From positions 31,852 to 95,851 of IMG/VR virus record IMGVR_UViG_3300002835_006866: a DNA stretch of 64,000 nt, one strand, 5' to 3'. The position numbers and the translations under genes were made by a program. The notes beneath the pieces were generated by a model, which was given only the letters and a program-made list of their open reading frames with translations, searched no databases and was not told the origin of the DNA. Below, in pieces: positions 41,523 through 48,825 of the stretch. Positions within the stretch are counted from its first letter, which is position 1. Each line of letters opens with the position of its first letter. Source of the DNA: a virus.

Positions 41523-42410
41523 ATGCCTAATTTAAGATTTAGAAAGCTACGTGAAGGTGTAGCTGAAAAATTGCATAGTAAACAGCAAGAACTTCGTAAG
41601 AAGAGTGGCTTACCTCATCCCGATTACTATAAAGAGTTGGGTAAATCTTACGATATTAAAGATGACAGTGAACGTATGGCGCATCAATCTTCTCTGAAGA
41701 AGAAGTATAGTGTCAAAGAAGAAGTGGAACATTTGGAAGAAAAGAATGTTCCAACTTCTCCAGAAAAATGGGCAAGAGCCAAAGCACAAGCAAAGGCTAA
41801 GTTTGATGTTTACCCTAGTGCTTATGCGAACGGTTGGGCTGCAAAGAAATACAAAGAAATGGGTGGTGGTTGGAAATCTGTGAGCGAACAGAAAGATGAA
41901 GGTGAATACGATTATGAAGGAGACATGGCAAAAACTCAACTGAAAACTATCATTCGAAATGCACAAGAATTACATGATATGTTAGAAGATGATGAGAACA
42001 TGCCAGAATGGGTACAATCTAAAATTACCTTAGCAAAAGATTATATTGTAGTCGCTTCCAATTATATGCAAAGTGTTATGGAAGAATCTGTTGACCGTTA
42101 TGGTTCTGCAGCATCTGAAACATATCAGACCAAGCCAAATAAAGAGCCAATGAAGAAGTATGGCGACACAAAAGAAAAAATTGACGAGCAACACCGTGAT
42201 AAAGGCAGATTTAGACCTGTCATCCCTCATATGGTAAAGGCCTCTCATGTGGCATCACCAAGAGATAGACAATATAAAGTTGATGAAGAAAACGGTCAAT
42301 CTGTAAAAGCGCAGATTGTTAAGAACGCTGCAAAGAAAAAGAAAGAAGAACCTTCAGACAAGTTTCAAGCAGATCCAGTTTTATCAACAACTATAACAAA
42401 AAATTATTAA
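41523..42410 (+). CDS. modular protein with DUF5872-like domain
   Basis: 295 residues. N-terminal RFRKLREGVAEKLHSKQQELRKKSGLPHPDYYKELG, then VPTSPEKWARAKAQAKAKFDVYPSAYANGWAAKKYK (76-111), the DUF5872-like module, then an acidic EGDMAKTQLKTIIRNAQELHDMLEDDENMPEWVQSKITLAKDYI helical module. Lys-rich tail. Same modular style as the previous gene; a virion-internal or core protein is plausible. Confidence 0.6.
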   Translation: MPNLRFRKLREGVAEKLHSKQQELRKKSGLPHPDYYKELGKSYDIKDDSERMAHQSSLKKKYSVKEEVEHLEEKNVPTSPEKWARAKAQAKAKFDVYPSAYANGWAAKKYKEMGGGWKSVSEQKDEGEYDYEGDMAKTQLKTIIRNAQELHDMLEDDENMPEWVQSKITLAKDYIVVASNYMQSVMEESVDRYGSAASETYQTKPNKEPMKKYGDTKEKIDEQHRDKGRFRPVIPHMVKASHVASPRDRQYKVDEENGQSVKAQIVKNAAKKKKEEPSDKFQADPVLSTTITKNY

Positions 42411-42421
42411 AGTGTTTGAGG

Positions 42422-42429
42422 TATAAATA
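42422..42429 (+). promoter_or_regulatory. late promoter, exact T4 consensus TATAAATA
   Basis: TATAAATAC, identical to the T4 late -10, 36 nt before the ATG at 42465 of a virion-type gene. The clearest late promoter in the window. Confidence 0.8.
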
Positions 42430-42464
42430 CATTATCAAACAAATACAGATTAGGAGAAAAAAAC

Positions 42465-43034
42465 ATGTCACTATGGGGTAACTTAGACGCTGCTAACAAT
42501 GCGCCAAAACAAGGTGATACTACTGGATACGGTGGAAACACCGGCTCAGTGACACCAAATACACAGGTATACTTTGCCAACAATCAGGTGGGAGCTTACA
42601 TCGACAAAGCTGCTATCGGAATGTTTGGTGTAGATACAACTGAACAAGGCGTTTCTAGAACAGCTTCATCAAAAACAAGAGCTCAGCATGCCGGCTGGGT
42701 AATCAGAAAAGCAGGAACAGGCCCTGTTGTTACTATCACTGCTAACAGTGGAGCAACAGGAGTAAACAGTTCTGTTGTATTCTCTGGTGGTGGTACAAGC
42801 AATACACCAGCAACAGCAACTGTAGCTGTAAACTCCACATTCCACATTGTCAGTGTTACAGTGACAGGTGGTGGTGTTTACGAATCTACACCAACAGCTA
42901 GACCTAATACAGGTAATGCAGTTTTCACAGTAACAATGGGTGGTCGTGCTAACCGTGTTATGACTGAAACTGTTGTTGCTATGGGTTCTATGAGAGGTGA
43001 TGGTTCGGATGACGCTTACTTCCCTGACGCTTAA
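42465..43034 (+). CDS. probable virion surface/structural protein
   Basis: 189 residues. MSLWGNLDAANNAPKQ start, then a Thr/Gly/Val-rich beta region (VVTITANSGATGVNSSVVFSGG...VTVTGGGVYES). No Cys. The start resembles abundant small virion proteins of aquatic T4-like phages. Strong AGGAG site and perfect late promoter suggest high late expression. Confidence 0.65.
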   Translation: MSLWGNLDAANNAPKQGDTTGYGGNTGSVTPNTQVYFANNQVGAYIDKAAIGMFGVDTTEQGVSRTASSKTRAQHAGWVIRKAGTGPVVTITANSGATGVNSSVVFSGGGTSNTPATATVAVNSTFHIVSVTVTGGGVYESTPTARPNTGNAVFTVTMGGRANRVMTETVVAMGSMRGDGSDDAYFPDA

Positions 43035-43036
43035 TA

Positions 43037-43417
43037 ATGAATCTTAGAGACTATTTAAAAATGACTGGAGATAAAGTGGAAATGGAAACAGTTCCAACTC
43101 CGTCTATTTCTGAAGTAAATTTGGAAAACTTAAATAGTCGCCTATACTATGAGATGGATGAACCTTATTTGTCTCCCGAATCTGGCATACAGAGGATTCG
43201 TAGAGTGCTGCATTTATACGGACTTGATTTTCCAGCACTCTACGACCTTGAATCAGAAGGCGATGAATTGGCTGTAGATTTAACTGATAAATGGAGAATT
43301 TACATTCTATATTATTTAAAAGAAGATGCTGTTTATGAATTTTTTGCGGAAGTAGGTGATGAAAATAGGATGAATGAACTCCTTTCTGACGTAGAGGAAG
43401 AAACCGAAGAAATATAA
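43037..43417 (+). CDS. conserved phage protein, unknown
   Basis: 126 residues, strongly acidic. YYEMDEPYLSPESGIQRIRRVLHLYGLDFPALYDLE is a block seen in T4-like aquatic phages. Late-gene position. Unknown function, perhaps a chaperone-like assembly factor. Confidence 0.65.
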   Translation: MNLRDYLKMTGDKVEMETVPTPSISEVNLENLNSRLYYEMDEPYLSPESGIQRIRRVLHLYGLDFPALYDLESEGDELAVDLTDKWRIYILYYLKEDAVYEFFAEVGDENRMNELLSDVEEETEEI

Positions 43418-43809
43418 TGCTTTTTGATGATTTAAATAATGAGAATGTAATGATGTATGCAATTAAGGCCTATGAAAAACCTAATTGTATCATGAGTGAA
43501 TTCAAAGATGATATGAAACGATTTAATTATCTGAAGAGATTATTTCGTAGATATCGTAAGTTGAACGAATTGAGGGAACAATTGGTATTGAATCACCTAA
43601 TTGTTCTTTACAATGTTTTCGGTCCAGAAGTCGCTTCTAGACTCCTATTCTTCAAAATGTCCAAGGAAGATTATTCTGCCTTAAAGACCTATTTGTTATT
43701 TCTGAGTTGTATGCCCGAAAAAATTAAAAGTATAAAAGGACATGATATAGTTTCGTCAACGATACCTGTTGATATGAGAATAGCAGAGGCTTTAAGAAAC
43801 ATTAAATGA
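43417..43809 (+). CDS. conserved phage protein, unknown (DUF7207-like)
   Basis: 130 residues, mostly helical, with basic RFNYLKRLFRRYRKL in the middle and VLYNVFGPEVASRLLFFKM. Overlaps the upstream stop (TAATG). A core gene in many cyanomyoviruses, no known function. Confidence 0.65.
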   Translation: MLFDDLNNENVMMYAIKAYEKPNCIMSEFKDDMKRFNYLKRLFRRYRKLNELREQLVLNHLIVLYNVFGPEVASRLLFFKMSKEDYSALKTYLLFLSCMPEKIKSIKGHDIVSSTIPVDMRIAEALRNIK

Positions 43810-43834
43810 GTTGTACCATAGAAAGTTAAGGCAG

Positions 43835-44026
43835 ATGGAAAACAAAACAAAGTCAAAACCAGTCATTGAAAGTGATGGTATGGTAGGTGGTTCTCCAGTA
43901 AACAATGTTTCTGGTGGGCAAATTGCAGGTCTTGGCGTTGGTCCACAAGGTGAACCTGGTGTCAAGAAACGCAAGACAGCAACATTCATTTCATTCATAA
44001 AGAGAAAATCAAATGTGGCTTCTTAG
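43835..44026 (+). CDS. small Gly-rich conserved protein
   Basis: 63 residues from the ATG at 43835 (a TTG at 43811 is less likely). GMVGGSPVNNVSGGQIAGLGVGPQGEPGVKKRK is a low-complexity Gly-turn block common in T4-like aquatic phages, followed by a basic end. Overlaps the spanin gene by 14 bases. Confidence 0.6.
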   Translation: MENKTKSKPVIESDGMVGGSPVNNVSGGQIAGLGVGPQGEPGVKKRKTATFISFIKRKSNVAS

Positions 44027-44528
44027 TTTTCTACCTACAGGGTTTTTAGAATTCATTATTAATGCTACACTAATCGGTAGTGTTATTGGTATTGTACTGG
44101 GTTTCTTTGGGAGCAAGATACCAGTTATCAGTTCTTACCTAACTCCCATCAAATATATTTCTATTGCTTTATTCTGCGTAGGGTTATACTTGAAAGGTGG
44201 CCTTGACGTAGAAGAAGAGTGGCGCCAAAGAGTAGAAGAAATGCAAGCCAAGGTAAAAAAGGCTGAAGAGCAAGCACAATTGGCCAACAAAGAGATAGAA
44301 GCAAAAACACTTGAGAAAACAAAACTCATTCGTGAAAAAGGCAAGACAAGAGTTGAATATATCAATCGTCTTGTTGAAGGTAGAACTGTAGAGATTGTCA
44401 AAGATATGACTGCTGAAGAAAGAGCAGTTTTTGAAGCAAAACAAAAAGAACTATTAGATTCAATCAAGAATTGTCCAGTACCAAAAATTATCGTAGAAGA
44501 ACATAACAAAGCGGCTGAGTTAAAATGA
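44013..44528 (+). CDS. inner-membrane spanin-like protein (Rz-like)
   Basis: 171 residues. Two N-terminal membrane segments (about 9-33 and 42-60), then a long coiled coil (70-155) in the periplasm. Paired in an ATGA-type overlap with a small lipoprotein, the standard i-spanin/o-spanin arrangement, though Rz usually has one membrane segment. Confidence 0.65.
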   Translation: MWLLSFLPTGFLEFIINATLIGSVIGIVLGFFGSKIPVISSYLTPIKYISIALFCVGLYLKGGLDVEEEWRQRVEEMQAKVKKAEEQAQLANKEIEAKTLEKTKLIREKGKTRVEYINRLVEGRTVEIVKDMTAEERAVFEAKQKELLDSIKNCPVPKIIVEEHNKAAELK

Positions 44529-44791
44529 AACTATTTGCAATTCTATCATTAGCTTTACTTACGGGTTGTTCAACACTTGTACCAGTAACAGCAAAGTTTC
44601 CAGATGCACCTAAATCATTGACTGAAAAATGTCCACCTTTGAATAAGATTGAATCAGATTCAGTTTCAATTGTAGATTTACATAAAACTGTAGTTGAAAA
44701 CTATACTTTATATCATGAGTGTGCTGTGAAAGTTGAACAGTGGAATGATTGGCATGTAAAACAAAAAAAGATATTTGAGTCTGTAAAATAA
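44525..44791 (+). CDS. outer-membrane spanin-like lipoprotein (Rz1-like)
   Basis: 88 residues with a lipoprotein signal, lipobox LTGC at C15, then an extended Pro-containing region and a helical end. Anchored in the outer membrane, it would bridge to the coiled-coil protein upstream at lysis. Two further Cys (CPP, HECA) may crosslink. Confidence 0.7.
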   Translation: MKLFAILSLALLTGCSTLVPVTAKFPDAPKSLTEKCPPLNKIESDSVSIVDLHKTVVENYTLYHECAVKVEQWNDWHVKQKKIFESVK

Positions 44792-44800
44792 GGAGAGAAC

Positions 44801-44917
44801 ATGCTAGAAACTCTATTTTGGATTTTAGTTGGTGCCTTCATAGGATGGAATTTTCCTCAACCACAATATGCTAAAGATATTCAAACAAAAATAAAATCGT
44901 TATTTGTAAAGGAATAA
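44801..44917 (+). CDS. tiny membrane protein of the lysis region
   Basis: 38 residues: MLETLFWILVGAFIGWNFPQ then PQYAKDIQTKIKSLF. One membrane helix and a basic amphipathic helix. AGGAGAG site before the ATG. The GAFIGWNxPQP pattern is widespread in T4-like aquatic phages. Could be a holin accessory; not established. Confidence 0.7.
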   Translation: MLETLFWILVGAFIGWNFPQPQYAKDIQTKIKSLFVKE

Positions 44918-44918
44918 T

Positions 44919-45536
44919 ATGGAATTGACAAAAGAACAACTAAAAGAATTACTTCCAAAGAATCCTTACATTGACCAGTGGCACAAAGCACTGAGTCAAT
45001 TGTTGCCCGATTATGAAATCAATACACCACAACGCATTGCGGCATTTATTGCTCAGTGCGCCCATGAGTCTGGTGGTTTTGTTTTTCTGACAGAGAATCT
45101 AAACTACAAAGCAGAGAGTCTTTTGAAAGTATTTCCAAAATACTTCAAAGATATGGCTACTGCAAAGGCTTACGAAAAGAAACCAGAAAAGATTGCAAAC
45201 AAAATCTATGCCGACCGAATGGGTAATGGTAATGAAGCATCGGGCGATGGTTGGAAATACCGTGGTCGTGGTCTGATTCAATTGACCGGCAAAACGAACT
45301 ATACATGGTTTGCAGCATCACTTGAGATTACACCAGAAGAAGCAGCCGAATATACACAAACATTTGAGGGTGCAGCACAATCAGCATGTTGGTTCTGGGA
45401 AACAAACAAACTGAATGTTGAAGCCGATAAAGGCGACATCAAAACAATGACACGCAAGATCAATGGTGGTTTCATTGGGCTAGAAGATCGTATCAAACAT
45501 TACGAGCATGCTCTTCATGTGTTAGGAGTTCACTGA
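44919..45536 (+). CDS. endolysin, glycoside hydrolase family 19-like
   Basis: 205 residues. CAHESGGF with catalytic E50, YKAESLLKVFPKYF, GDGWKYRGRGLIQLTGKTNY and CWFWETNKLN are the lytic GH19 pattern of phage muralytic enzymes. No signal peptide, so it needs a holin. Between spanin and a lipoprotein. Confidence 0.92.
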   Translation: MELTKEQLKELLPKNPYIDQWHKALSQLLPDYEINTPQRIAAFIAQCAHESGGFVFLTENLNYKAESLLKVFPKYFKDMATAKAYEKKPEKIANKIYADRMGNGNEASGDGWKYRGRGLIQLTGKTNYTWFAASLEITPEEAAEYTQTFEGAAQSACWFWETNKLNVEADKGDIKTMTRKINGGFIGLEDRIKHYEHALHVLGVH

Positions 45537-45757
45537 TGAAATATTTTGTACTTCTATTGTTTCCATTGTTGGTAGCATGTGAAGAACGATTTCGTTATCC
45601 TTGCCAAGACCCAGAAAATTGGGACACACAACAATGTAAAAAACCATTTTGCAGTGCAAACGGAACTTGCCCTGAAGATTTGACACATTACGAAAAAAAT
45701 AAAGTTGGTCAGCCTAATGGCATGATACCGGCACCTATCAGAGGAGAATGTAGATGA
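45536..45757 (+). CDS. small Cys-rich lipoprotein
   Basis: 73 residues. Signal and lipobox LLVAC (C15), then CQDPENWDTQQCKKPFCSANGTCPEDL with five Cys that could pair in the periplasm. Conserved in cyanomyovirus-type lysis regions. Possibly superinfection exclusion or spanin-related; unknown. Confidence 0.7.
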   Translation: MKYFVLLLFPLLVACEERFRYPCQDPENWDTQQCKKPFCSANGTCPEDLTHYEKNKVGQPNGMIPAPIRGECR

Positions 45758-46227
45758 TTAGAGAATTATGGTCAGGAGAAAGATATACAACTGAAGAGTT
45801 GAATGCTCGTTTGAAGTTTTTTATTGGTATTGTTTTGGGTCTGACACTTTTTGGTATCGTGTTCGTTGTTCTCTATAGTCTTATTTTTGTTACTCAGCCA
45901 ATGAATGGCATGAGTCCAGTAGACAATAAGTTTTTTGAATTGATTATTCCTATTGCTACATTCTTGACAGGTACATTGTCGGGTATTATGTTGGCGGGTG
46001 ATGATAAAGAGTTGAGAGCAAAAGCACTTGAGTCTGCTACAAAGCCTTATGTGCCACCTCCACCGCCACCATCATCACCAATGAACTCATTTGGTTCAAT
46101 GGGTATGGCAGGTATGGGAGCAATGAGTATGCCAATGGCTGATCCGTTTGCATCATTTGCTGCTTCAGAGTTTTCTGGTTTTGGTGGTAAACCAGCACCA
46201 TCACAACCACCGCATCCAGAACTATAA
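45754..46227 (+). CDS. two-helix membrane protein with Pro-rich tail (holin candidate)
   Basis: 157 residues. Membrane segments near 23-48 and 66-85, charged linker, then a PPPPPP and Met/Gly/Ser-rich low-complexity C terminus. Topology and place by the endolysin fit a holin, but the long disordered tail is unusual. Overlaps its neighbours. Confidence 0.5.
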   Translation: MIRELWSGERYTTEELNARLKFFIGIVLGLTLFGIVFVVLYSLIFVTQPMNGMSPVDNKFFELIIPIATFLTGTLSGIMLAGDDKELRAKALESATKPYVPPPPPPSSPMNSFGSMGMAGMGAMSMPMADPFASFAASEFSGFGGKPAPSQPPHPEL

Positions 46228-46455
46228 ATGAAAGCATGGTTTCTCAGTTTATTAGCTGATGGCCATAATGGCAGTGTCAGTAGTAAGAGAGCAATAACAC
46301 TGTTTGCTTTCTTACTTTGTGCTGCCTCTTTTATCGGTGAACTTTTTTGGAATACTAAAGTTACGTCACAAACTTTCGATTCTATGATGTATATCGTTAT
46401 TGCAGGCCTAGGTTTTACCGCATCTGAAAAATTTACTAAAAAGGAAGAAAAATGA
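46228..46455 (+). CDS. two-helix membrane protein (holin-like candidate)
   Basis: 75 residues with SKRAITLFAFLLCAASFIGELFW and MMYIVIAGLGFTASEKF, two membrane segments, basic C terminus. The arrangement resembles small phage holins of the DGHNGSVSSKR-starting family in myoviruses. A good holin candidate with the protein at 45754. Confidence 0.55.
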   Translation: MKAWFLSLLADGHNGSVSSKRAITLFAFLLCAASFIGELFWNTKVTSQTFDSMMYIVIAGLGFTASEKFTKKEEK

Positions 46456-46631
46456 ATTATTTACTAGCAATGATGATCGGCGTATTAGCACTAACAAGTG
46501 TTTGGGCTGCCGAGGAAAAAAAGGTTTGTGTTAAAGAGTTTGATAACAAAACTAAAAAAGAAAAGGAAGTTTGCAAGACGATCAAAGTGCATAAGAAACT
46601 AGAAGGCACAAAGATTCCTGAGAAGAAATAA
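46452..46631 (+). CDS. small secreted protein
   Basis: 59 residues with an ATG overlapping the previous stop. A cleavable signal peptide (MNYLLAMMIGVLALTSVWA) then a Lys-rich EEKKVCVKEFDNKTKKEKEVC with two Cys. Ends overlapping the next ATG. Probably periplasmic. Function unknown. Confidence 0.7.
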   Translation: MNYLLAMMIGVLALTSVWAAEEKKVCVKEFDNKTKKEKEVCKTIKVHKKLEGTKIPEKK

Positions 46632-47068
46632 TGGCAATAGAAATAAAAGAAGTAGAATTGAAGGTTGACGTTGGTGTCCTGAAAACCCAAGTAGCAACAT
46701 TAACTCAACTATGTGACAAAATGGATAAAGTTATCGAGAAACTTGTCGATAACCAGGATCGTATCGTCAACCAAATCTACAACGACATGAACGACCGAGA
46801 AAAAAGCACCAATTCGGATATAAAAGAGATTCACTCCAGAATTACCACAATTAGCCGTGAGCTATCTGATAAGGTAGAGCTGACTGAGCGTAGAATTATG
46901 GATGAAATAAAATCATTACGTGACCATATCACCGAACACAATAGAAAAGAGGATGATGAACTTAAAAAGTTATCCCAATGGAGATGGATGGTTGCCGGGG
47001 GTGTCGTTGTTTTTGCCTGGTTAGTGTCCAATGTTAACCTAGGATTCTTAGGCAAATTTTTTGGATAA
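46631..47068 (+). CDS. coiled-coil tail-anchored membrane protein
   Basis: 145 residues. A heptad-rich helix from about 5 to 108, then WRWMVAGGVVVFAWLVSNVNLGFL, a single C-terminal membrane segment. Similar proteins sit in lysis/structural regions of T4-like phages. Role uncertain: fibre-like trimer, or membrane-bound lysis factor. Confidence 0.6.
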   Translation: MAIEIKEVELKVDVGVLKTQVATLTQLCDKMDKVIEKLVDNQDRIVNQIYNDMNDREKSTNSDIKEIHSRITTISRELSDKVELTERRIMDEIKSLRDHITEHNRKEDDELKKLSQWRWMVAGGVVVFAWLVSNVNLGFLGKFFG

Positions 47069-47069
47069 T

Positions 47070-47098
47070 TTGACATGAACATCAATGTGTGTTATAGT
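47070..47098 (+). promoter_or_regulatory. sigma70-type promoter of the primase gene
   Basis: TTGACA (47070-47075), 17-bp spacer, TATAGT (47093-47098). The predicted start (about 47105) is only two bases before the ATG at 47107. Confidence 0.75.
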
Positions 47099-47106
47099 AT
47101 GCAACT

Positions 47107-48132
47107 ATGTTACACATTGACTCTAAATACATAAAACTAGTATCCGCTCGCCTTAGAAACTTTAAGCAAAAGGATGCAAATCTCTGGAATTTCTCTTGCC
47201 CAATTTGTGGCGATAGCCAAAAGAACAAATTAAAGGCAAGAGGATATGTCTATAAAAAAGGCAATGGTCTTTATTACCGATGCCATAACTGTGGGGTAGG
47301 AACAAATCTTGCGAATCTCATCAAACATGTCGACCCAGCTGTATATCGAGAATATACACTTGAAAAATATAAATCGGGACATACAGGAGAACGATATGCA
47401 CCAGAAGCGTTTGATGTCCCGACGACAAGATTTGGAAAGATTGATCGAGCAAAGAGTTTCGATCATGCAGAATGGGTCGAAAAACTCCCAAGTGGACATT
47501 TTTGTCTAGAATATGTAACGAAGAGGAAAATTCCTTCTCGTTTTTACGATAGACTTTTATTCACCTCGACTTATAAGAAGTTTTGTGATAGCCTCATACC
47601 AAATCATGGCAAAAAAATTATTGACGATGCTCGTCTAATAATTCCCTTCTATGATGAACACAATGAACTTATTGCTGTTTCTGGCCGTGCATTAGAATCC
47701 TCAGAAGAAAAAATACGATACGTAACCTTACGTACCAATGATAGTAATCACAAACTTATCTTTGGTATGGAAAGATTGGACCTAAATCAACCCGTAAAAA
47801 TTGTTGAAGGTCCTATAGATAGCTTATTCTTGAAAAATTGTGTTGCATCATGTGATTCTAATCTCTCTGTGACAGCAAAAAATATTTCATGTGAAAGAAA
47901 ACTTTTAATCTTTGATAATGAGCCTAGAAATAAAGAAATCGTGAAATTGATGCAAGATGCAATCAATTTAGACCACAATGTAGTAATTTGGCCTGATAAA
48001 ATTGCAGCTAAAGATATTAATGAGATGGTCATGAGTGGTATTTCACCGGACGAAATAGAAAATATTATAAGTAGTAACACCTTTAAAGGTCTTGAAGCAC
48101 AAACTAAATTTATATTCTGGAAAAAATTATGA
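47107..48132 (+). CDS. 61: gp61 DNA primase
   Basis: 341 residues, like T4 gp61 (342). N-terminal zinc site C31-x2-C34 and C59-x2-C62 (CPIC, CHNC), GDSQKNKLKARGYVYKKG between them, and a TOPRIM core with IVEGPIDSLFLK and LLIFDNEPRN. It makes RNA primers with gp41. No Shine-Dalgarno is visible. Confidence 0.92.
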   Translation: MLHIDSKYIKLVSARLRNFKQKDANLWNFSCPICGDSQKNKLKARGYVYKKGNGLYYRCHNCGVGTNLANLIKHVDPAVYREYTLEKYKSGHTGERYAPEAFDVPTTRFGKIDRAKSFDHAEWVEKLPSGHFCLEYVTKRKIPSRFYDRLLFTSTYKKFCDSLIPNHGKKIIDDARLIIPFYDEHNELIAVSGRALESSEEKIRYVTLRTNDSNHKLIFGMERLDLNQPVKIVEGPIDSLFLKNCVASCDSNLSVTAKNISCERKLLIFDNEPRNKEIVKLMQDAINLDHNVVIWPDKIAAKDINEMVMSGISPDEIENIISSNTFKGLEAQTKFIFWKKL

Positions 48133-48806
48133 AAGTGTACTTGATTAGTTATTCGCAAATACCAAGAACATTAGGTGGTGGCATTGAAAAGGATTTACAA
48201 GAGTTAATATCTTTCTGTGCTAGAGTGTCAAACCCTAGCAATCAAATGAACACGGAAACAAGTGAGAAGTTAATTCGTTATTTGATTAAAAATCAGCACT
48301 GGTCGCCTCTGGAAATGGTGAGTATGTGTTTAGAAATTGAAACGACCCGTGACATTGCTCGACAGATATTGAGGCATCGATCTTTTTCTTTTCAGGAGTT
48401 TAGTCAACGCTATGCTGACCCAACTGCTGAATTGGATGATACATTTGTTTATCGTGAAGCAAGACTACAAGATACGAAGAATCGTCAGAACAGTATTGAA
48501 ATAGATGATGATTATTTACAAGAAAGATGGGAAGAAGAACAAGCTTCGGTTCTTCTAAGGGTTAAACAAGCCTATAAATGGGCTATTGATAATGGTATCG
48601 CCAAAGAACAAGCCAGAGCAGTTTTACCTGAAGGCTTGACCAAATCACGTTTGTACATGAATGGAACCTTGCGTAGTTGGATCCACTACATACAACTCCG
48701 TTCCGCAAACGGCACACAGAAAGAACACATGGAAGTTGCACGTAAATGTGCAGAAGTAATCGCCAAAGTATTTCCTATGGCGAACGAATTTGTAGAAAAT
48801 CAATAA
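48129..48806 (+). CDS. thyX: flavin-dependent thymidylate synthase ThyX
   Basis: 225 residues. The ThyX signature RHRSFSFQEFSQRY is complete, with HWSPLEM upstream, and LPEGLTKSRLYMNGTLRSWIHYIQLR near the end. Converts dUMP to dTMP with FAD and methylene-folate, downstream of dCMP deaminase. Start overlaps the gp61 stop. Confidence 0.95.
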   Translation: MKVYLISYSQIPRTLGGGIEKDLQELISFCARVSNPSNQMNTETSEKLIRYLIKNQHWSPLEMVSMCLEIETTRDIARQILRHRSFSFQEFSQRYADPTAELDDTFVYREARLQDTKNRQNSIEIDDDYLQERWEEEQASVLLRVKQAYKWAIDNGIAKEQARAVLPEGLTKSRLYMNGTLRSWIHYIQLRSANGTQKEHMEVARKCAEVIAKVFPMANEFVENQ

Positions 48807-48825
48807 TAAAACTGGAGCAGAATTA

